Assembly (NCBI GenBank): GCA_023427575.1
Contig: JAEZAY010000546.1
Coordinates: 1 to 10,273 of the forward strand
From: Bacteroidota bacterium
GTDB taxonomy: Bacteria; Bacteroidota; Bacteroidia; Chitinophagales; Chitinophagaceae
Direction of reading: 5' to 3'
Length of the DNA: 10,273 nucleotides
Positions 6,201-10,273 of the stretch are shown here, piece after piece (position 1 is the stretch's first letter; every line of letters begins with the position of its first letter). The notes under the pieces are model-generated. The model was given only the letters and a program-made list of their open reading frames with translations, was not told the origin of the DNA and did not search any database. The position numbers and the translations under genes are program-made.

Positions 6201-8342
6201 GCGGGAGTTCCTTTGGATAACAGTACGGAATACCGCTGGAATCTAAATTCGTTCATGTACGTGAATGGCGATAATGAAGGTTTCAGCCAGTCGCACTTCT
6301 ACCAGCACGCAAAGTCTGGTACGGAAAGACTGTATTACGATTCTGTTTCAAAAGAATGGAACTATGGCGTACTGAAGTCGGAGGTTTTTGCTATGAACGG
6401 AATTTATCCAACGGCGGCTGTGAATACGTCCGATTTTGCCGTATCAGTAAATTCAAAATCGGATATAGCCAGTGCCTGTGTTGGAAATTCGATCATATTC
6501 CATGTTTTCGATTCTAAAAATATGCAGCCATGGAAAAATGTAGATGCCGCAGGAAAGAACTTATTTAAGTCAGGCAGTCTCTCGGCAAACTGTCATGTAA
6601 CAAGAAATTATAATTTTGAGTTTTCATATATGACTGCCGCCAGTCGCAAGAACATGATGAATTTCATCGACAGTATACCGGATGGCTACTATGTTTTTGT
6701 AAGAAGTTCCGATTCACACCTGAATAATTCCATGTCGGCAACCTGGAGAAAAGATACCAGTTTGTTCGGTTCAAATAATTCGCTGTATCACCGCTTACTT
6801 GCCGCCGGTATGATGAATATCGATTCACTGAATTCCCGAAGAGCCTGGATGTTCATGTTCAAAAAGAACGATGCGTCATTTGAGCCCAAATATGTTCATT
6901 CGCAAGGAATTTACGACCGCATTTATCTGAACGCAGAACCCCTGAGCCCCGACTCACTCGGTTACCTTACTTCGCCCAGGTTCGGTCCTTCAAAACAATG
7001 GAAGGAAGTAATCTGGAATGGTTACAGCAAGGAACCGGCATCTACCGATAATCCAACCATTGATGTAATTGGTATCAATCACCTCAATATGGAAACGGTG
7101 CTCTATACCATCGATAAAGACCAGCGCCATTTTGATATTTCGGAGGTGGATGCAGAGTCTTATCCGTACATGAAATTGCGGATGCGGAATGTGGATTCCG
7201 TTTCCCTTACCCCATTCCAGCTATCCTCCTGGAAAATTCATTATGAACCTGTGCCGGAAGGTGTACTGGCCCCGAATATTTTCTTCACTACCAAAGACAC
7301 GGTTGAATTGGGCGAGCCATTAAAGATCGCGGTTGCCTTTAAAAACATCAGTGACCAAAACTTCGACAGCCTTCGGGTAAAAGCCCATGTGCTCGATCAG
7401 AACAATGTTCCCCAAACGGTTAACATGGTAAAATACAAGCCTCTGATTACAGGAGATACCGTCGTAGTGGTTGCTGAAATCGATACCCGCAACTTCCCGG
7501 GTAAAAACACGCTTTTCCTGGAAGTGAACCCCGATTTCGACCAGCCCGAACAATACAATTTCAACAATTTTATTTTCCGGGATTTTTATGTTCGGCCCGA
7601 TCAGCAGAATCCTCTGCTTGATGTAACCTTCGATGGAGTCCATATTCTTAACCGGGATATTGTTTCTTCAAAGCCGCATATTCAGATCCGGCTGAAAGAT
7701 GAAGCCAAACATATGTTGTTGAACGATACTTCGCTGGCATCGGTGAAAATCAGGTACCCCGATGGTCGTTTACAAACGTACCGGTTTGACAATGATACTC
7801 TTCGTTTCATCCCGGCTACCAATGGCGATAATAATACCGCCATGATCGATTTTTTCCCGCAGTTTATCAGACAGCAAAGTGCAGACGGCGACGATTATGA
7901 ACTGATTGTACAGGGCAGGGATCGCAGTGGAAACCGGTCGGGACAGGTAGAATACCGGGTAGGATTCAAAGTTATCAGCAAGCCAATGATCTCGAACCTC
8001 CTGAATTATCCGAACCCATTCACCACATCAACTGCTTTTGTATTTACCCTTACGGGTAGCGAAGTTCCGCAGAATATGAAAATTCAGATTCTGACCGTTA
8101 CGGGTAAAATTGTTAGGGAGATCACTAAAGAGGAACTGGGCCCAATCCGGATCGGACGAAATATTACCGAATTTAAATGGGATGGAACGGATCAGTTCGG
8201 ACAGCGTCTTGCAAACGGCGTTTACCTGTACCGCTTTGTCACCACCCTCAATGGAAACAAGCTGGAAAAATACAAATCGGCCCAGGATGATACCGACAAA
8301 TATTTCAACAACGGATATGGAAAAATGTATCTGATGCGTTAA
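3279..8342 (+). CDS. Long PorU2-like type IX secretion C25 peptidase/sortase
   Basis: This is a 1687-residue exported protein, longer than canonical PorU. A signal peptide covers residues 1-18 (ending PMLA, then QQ). Residues ~20-390 are a beta-rich N-terminal region (WIRYNQTYYKFKVGKDGVYR). Residues ~398-775 form a gingipain-type C25 domain with the probable His-Cys dyad H638 (TYFGHSSA) and C668 (FVNGCSAGNF), 30 residues apart, and the closing family motif HGDPALKL (766-773). CARDB-like domains follow at ~790-895 (ending in ISESNNTV) and ~1331-1440 (YNFNNFIFRDF). Between them lie a fibronectin-like stretch and an ILEI/PANDER-like segment (~1053-1197). The C-terminus is a FlgD-like Ig/sorting domain starting NYPNPF (1576-1581), with W1634 in WDGTDQFG and NGVYLYRF, ending GYGKMYLMR. 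C25 PorU proteins cleave cargo sorting domains and link cargo to the cell surface. That this protein does so is inferred from fold and context. It follows the barrel gene as an operon and is closed by a terminator. I see no frameshift and both dyad residues are intact. Confidence 0.87.
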   Translation: MKKIFTLLLLVASLPMLAQQYNNEWIRYNQTYYKFKVGKDGVYRISKSTLEQAGLGSVPVESLELWRNGELVPVYPSVNSGVLPEDGFIEFYGKRNDGKPDRDLYRDPQNQHSDRISLMTDTAMYFLSVNNNSSGRFFQNTANDIAANTLGAEPYFMHKLDVAYRNIINPGYAVVIGEYIYSSSFDKGEFWSSTEIRPATNFNSNNSNLQVFAGGPESRLSVGAFGNALNTRSFAVRLNNTVVLDTSMDYFNEVHTSVAIPTGLLSANTANLNVKNQSPVSTDRMVISYFSLEYPRRFNFNNQTSFAFDLPAKPEGYYLEISGFNTGGVAPVLYDLSTNLRITGNIATAGLVKFAIPGSSVARSFVLVSHAAANLNTITSLTAKQFRQFNLTANQGNYLIISHPYLYNGTNGRNPVADYKSYRESAIGGGYTVQLVEIEELVDQFAFGIKGHPLSVKNFLRYARANFAAPMKNVFLIGKGATYNEYRLNESKPQADLSNLIPTFGNPASDNMLSSSSVTSAVAETPIGRLSVVSGAEIEDYLEKVIQYEAAQRNSAQTIADRAWMKNVVHVTGSSEVYLGTILCNYMGVYRSIIQDTTFGAHVHTFCKTTTNPVEQLNNEKIRELFKEGISVLTYFGHSSATTLEFNLDDPQNYDNDGKYPVFFVNGCSAGNFYTYNLQRFESTETLSEKFTLAKRRGGGAFVASSHYGIVNYLNLYVNNLYRTISESRSDYTLGEIQQYTLRDVINVFGANDFYSRMHAEQITLHGDPALKLNSQPKPDYVLEEPQIQVNPSFISIAESSFEVKIKAINLGIAIRDSVTLHVKRQFPDGSVSTEFVKKIAGIKYADSIQIDIPVVATRDKGLNKLIITIDSENDVDEISESNNTVTRDVFIYEDEARPVYPYNFSIIKKNNQKLYASTANPFSLSRQYVMEMDTTEKFNSAAKISKTVTASGGVMEFDPGINYKENIVYYWRVAGVPLDNSTEYRWNLNSFMYVNGDNEGFSQSHFYQHAKSGTERLYYDSVSKEWNYGVLKSEVFAMNGIYPTAAVNTSDFAVSVNSKSDIASACVGNSIIFHVFDSKNMQPWKNVDAAGKNLFKSGSLSANCHVTRNYNFEFSYMTAASRKNMMNFIDSIPDGYYVFVRSSDSHLNNSMSATWRKDTSLFGSNNSLYHRLLAAGMMNIDSLNSRRAWMFMFKKNDASFEPKYVHSQGIYDRIYLNAEPLSPDSLGYLTSPRFGPSKQWKEVIWNGYSKEPASTDNPTIDVIGINHLNMETVLYTIDKDQRHFDISEVDAESYPYMKLRMRNVDSVSLTPFQLSSWKIHYEPVPEGVLAPNIFFTTKDTVELGEPLKIAVAFKNISDQNFDSLRVKAHVLDQNNVPQTVNMVKYKPLITGDTVVVVAEIDTRNFPGKNTLFLEVNPDFDQPEQYNFNNFIFRDFYVRPDQQNPLLDVTFDGVHILNRDIVSSKPHIQIRLKDEAKHMLLNDTSLASVKIRYPDGRLQTYRFDNDTLRFIPATNGDNNTAMIDFFPQFIRQQSADGDDYELIVQGRDRSGNRSGQVEYRVGFKVISKPMISNLLNYPNPFTTSTAFVFTLTGSEVPQNMKIQILTVTGKIVREITKEELGPIRIGRNITEFKWDGTDQFGQRLANGVYLYRFVTTLNGNKLEKYKSAQDDTDKYFNNGYGKMYLMR
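6435..6869 (+). other. ILEI/PANDER-like domain inside the PorU2-like protein (residues ~1053-1197)
   Basis: This segment follows the order of the interleukin-like EMT inducer (FAM3/PANDER) fold as I remember it: a strand ending in a VFD-type element (SIIFHVFDSKN); then after a variable stretch a helix, NMMNFIDSIPDGYYVFV, whose I-x-D-G turn (D1135, G1136) leads into a strand; an SSDSHLNN segment matching the usual D-D-x-x-x-K-L-N region; then a helix (YHRLLAAGM), an isolated-strand linker, and RRAWMFMFKKN, matching the R-x-x-W-x-F end strand (W1190). The match is by pattern memory, not alignment. Confidence 0.5.
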
Positions 8343-8362
8343 TCCGCCATTTGCTGTAAAGG

Positions 8363-8390
8363 AAGGCTGTCCCGGGGGGCAGCCTTTTTT
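8363..8390 (+). terminator. Strong intrinsic terminator after the porU2-like gene
   Basis: Stem AAGGCTGTCC (8363-8372) pairs with GGGGCAGCCTT-type sequence (8377-8386), including one G-U pair, around a CGGG loop. It is followed by a run of six T (8385-8390). It begins 21 bp after the TAA stop and ends 33 bp before the hscA ATG, so it isolates hscA from the secretion operon. Confidence 0.9.
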
Positions 8391-8394
8391 GTGT

Positions 8395-8402
8395 TATTTT
8401 TG
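8395..8402 (+). promoter_or_regulatory. Candidate -7 element of the hscA promoter
   Basis: TATTTTTG matches the Bacteroidota -7 consensus TAnnTTTG and is identical to the -7 box proposed for tRNA-Gln. It starts 5 bp after the terminator T-run and 29 bp before the hscA start, giving a leader of ~15 nt. The -33 position would fall inside the terminator stem, and no TTG is present there, so the promoter may be weak or need an extra activator. Confidence 0.45.
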
Positions 8403-8423
8403 CCGGATTATTAAATAGACGAT

Positions 8424-10273
8424 ATGGCAAAGATTGGAATAAATCTGTCTACAGGAAGTTTGCAGAAAGAAGAGATTATTGTAGGCATTGATTTGGGAAC
8501 AACAAATAGTTTGGTGGCAATTATCCATCCGGAAGATAAAAAACCGCTTGCATTACGTGAGCATAACAGCAGTTCTCTGGTTCCCTCGCTGATCCATTTT
8601 GGGCCGAACAATCAGGTAACGGTGGGTGATCCGGCCCGGGAGTTTTTGATAACGGAACCGCAAAACACTATTTTTTCGATTAAAAGGCTAATGGGTAAGT
8701 CGTTTGGGGATATCCGCGATAAGGCCGATTTTTTTTCCTATAAAATCATCGACGACGATACGGAAAGGCTGGTGAAGATCAGAGCCGGTGAAACCTATTA
8801 TTCACCCATTGAATTGTCGGCGCTGATCCTGAAAGAACTAAAGGCCAGGGCGGAACATATTCTTAAAACCACGGTAAACAGGGCGGTTATCACGGTGCCG
8901 GCTTATTTTAATGATGCCCAGCGTCAGGCAACCCGGGATGCCGGCAAACTTGCCGGTCTGGACGTTTTACGAATCATTAACGAACCTACAGCCGCCAGTC
9001 TGGCCTACGGCATCGGACTGGACAAAAACGAAGAAAAAACAATTGCGGTATATGATCTGGGAGGTGGAACATTTGATATTTCCATATTAAAAATTAACAA
9101 TGGAATTTTTGAAGTGCTTTCCACTCATGGCGATACTTTTCTGGGCGGCGATGATTTTGACCGCGCCATTCTGCAATCCTGGATTCAGGAAAGCGGGATT
9201 GAAGCGAAAGAAATGGAAACCATTCCCGGACTGCAGCAGAACCTTCGCCTGAAGGCGGAAGCTGCTAAAAAACATCTGACCACCCATTCCGAATTTGAGG
9301 CTGAATTAAATGGTTATCGTTTACTTATAAGCCGCGAAAAATTTGAGGCGCTGATCCGGCCTTTTATCAATAGAACTATTCAATCTTGCCAGAATGCCCT
9401 GAAAGATGCGGGCCTGAATATACAGGATATTCAGGAAGTGGTGATGGTGGGGGGCTCTACAAGAACGCCGTTTGTGAGTTCAGAAGTAAGCCGGTTTTTT
9501 GGAAGGCCCGTACATAATGAGCTGAATCCGGATGAAGTGGTTGCATTGGGTGCAGCCATTCAGGCGGATATACTGGCGGGAAATAACACAGAACTCTTAT
9601 TGCTGGATATTACTCCTCTTTCACTGGGAATAGAAACCATGGGTGGATTAATGGACGTGCTGATTCCCCGGAATTCTAAAATTCCAACCAGGGCCGGCCG
9701 CCAGTACACTACCCAAAAGGATGGTCAGAGCGGGATTCGGATCACCGTTTACCAGGGCGAAAGAGATTTGGTAAAAGACAACCGGAAGCTGGCTGAATTC
9801 AACCTCACCGGAATTCCCGCCATGCCGGCCGGGCTTCCCAAGGTTGAAATCAGTTTTTTAATTGATGCCGACGGCATACTGATTGTTAAGGCGAAAGAGC
9901 TAAGGAGCGGGGTTCAGCAATCGATAGAGGTGAAGCCGCAGTATGGATTAACCGACCAGGAAGTGGAAAACATGCTGGCGGATTCCATTCAGCACGCGGG
10001 CGAAGACATAAAAACCCGGGCTTTGGTTGAAACTAAAACCGAAGCCACCCTGTTGATAGATACAACCCGGAAATTTCTGGATAAAAACGGCGATCAATTG
10101 AATGAAGCGGAAACGGCCGCCACCCTTGAATCGATTGGAAAACTGGAGTCGGTTCTGGAATTGGGAGATAAGGACTTAATAAACAAACACCTGGAAGAGC
10201 TGAACGAGCTTACCCGGCCCTTTGCTGAAAGGGTGATGGATACGGCTATAAGTATTGCTATGAAAGGGAAAAA
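8424..10273 (+). CDS. hscA: Iron-sulfur assembly Hsp70 chaperone HscA (3' partial)
   Basis: HscA is the specialised cytosolic Hsp70 that, with the J-protein HscB, binds the scaffold IscU and drives Fe-S cluster transfer at the cost of ATP. The frame is open for 616 codons to the window edge. The ATPase domain shows IDLGTTNS (residues 22-29, phosphate 1), [34 protein letters not shown] (209-218, phosphate 2) and VGGSTR (342-347, adenosine). The substrate-binding domain starts near [16 protein letters not shown] (~393), and an alpha lid begins after VKPQYGLTD. HscA rather than DnaK is indicated by the ~17-residue N-terminal extension, [22 protein letters not shown], and [19 protein letters not shown] in place of DnaK's TGKE/QxI segment. 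DnaK's long acidic C-terminal tail is absent so far. The last visible residues ([17 protein letters not shown]) align with the normal HscA end, so only a few residues are probably missing. No isc genes are in the window. Confidence 0.95.
   Translation, partial: MAKIGINLSTGSLQKEEIIVGIDLGTTNSLVAIIHPEDKKPLALREHNSSSLVPSLIHFGPNNQVTVGDPAREFLITEPQNTIFSIKRLMGKSFGDIRDKADFFSYKIIDDDTERLVKIRAGETYYSPIELSALILKELKARAEHILKTTVNRAVITVPAYFNDAQRQATRDAGKLAGLDVLRIINEPTAASLAYGIGLDKNEEKTIAVYDLGGGTFDISILKINNGIFEVLSTHGDTFLGGDDFDRAILQSWIQESGIEAKEMETIPGLQQNLRLKAEAAKKHLTTHSEFEAELNGYRLLISREKFEALIRPFINRTIQSCQNALKDAGLNIQDIQEVVMVGGSTRTPFVSSEVSRFFGRPVHNELNPDEVVALGAAIQADILAGNNTELLLLDITPLSLGIETMGGLMDVLIPRNSKIPTRAGRQYTTQKDGQSGIRITVYQGERDLVKDNRKLAEFNLTGIPAMPAGLPKVEISFLIDADGILIVKAKELRSGVQQSIEVKPQYGLTDQEVENMLADSIQHAGEDIKTRALVETKTEATLLIDTTRKFLDKNGDQLNEAETAATLESIGKLESVLELGDKDLINKHLEELNELTRPFAERVMDTAISIAMKGK

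Noticed and set aside
3279..8342. Calling the C25 protein canonical PorU or a gingipain protease
   Set aside because: At 1687 residues with CARDB, ILEI-like and FlgD-like domains, it is longer and differently built than PorU. Gingipain propeptide and adhesin regions are not visible. PorU2-like is the better label.
8424..10273. Assignment of the Hsp70 gene as DnaK
   Set aside because: The N-terminal extension, KRLMG motif and the [16 protein letters not shown] region fit HscA, and the DnaK-specific acidic tail and TGKE segment are absent.
1..10273. CRISPR array, insertion sequence, prophage or defence genes
   Set aside because: No spaced direct repeats, transposase-like frames, terminal inverted repeats or phage/defence motifs were seen. 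Base composition and gene style are even across the window.

Overview
The window looks like an ordinary chromosomal segment of a member of the Bacteroidota. Three things point there: a PorV/PorQ-family outer-membrane protein next to a very long gingipain-fold (C25) PorU-like protein, both parts of the Bacteroidota-specific type IX secretion system (T9SS); start codons without Shine-Dalgarno sequences, in A-rich leaders; and several TAnnTTTG-type -7 promoter elements. The genus cannot be fixed from sequence alone.

Layout, left to right. Positions 1-338 (+) are the 3' end of an RND efflux pump inner-membrane gene. A bidirectional hairpin terminator (370-409) separates it from a convergent minus-strand block: tRNA-Gln(UUG) (412-482), preceded in its transcription direction by a GNRA hairpin and a good candidate promoter, and then tyrS (614-1903, minus). 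A divergent intergenic region of about 230 bp (1904-2133) carries candidate promoters for tyrS and for the next plus-strand unit. That unit is a two-gene operon, a PorV/PorQ-like barrel gene (2134-3246) and a 1687-residue PorU2-like protein (3279-8342), separated by 32 bp. It is closed by a strong intrinsic terminator (8363-8390). A -7 promoter element directly after the terminator leads into hscA (8424 to the window end), the Hsp70 of iron-sulfur cluster assembly, cut by the window edge close to its natural C-terminus.

How the genes work together. The porV-like and porU2-like genes form the one clear functional module. In the T9SS, PorV-family barrels carry or hold cargo at the outer membrane, and PorU-type C25 proteins remove the C-terminal sorting domain and attach cargo to the cell surface. 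Here a barrel is paired with an unusually long multidomain C25 protein, which suggests a second, dedicated attachment pair rather than the canonical PorU-PorV. The other genes (efflux, tRNA, tyrosyl-tRNA synthetase, Fe-S chaperone) are unrelated to it.

I found no mobile element, CRISPR array, phage gene or frameshift. The most noteworthy content is the domain make-up of the 1687-residue protein, including a segment that resembles the ILEI/PANDER fold, and its pairing with the barrel. I would not call the window a novel system with confidence.
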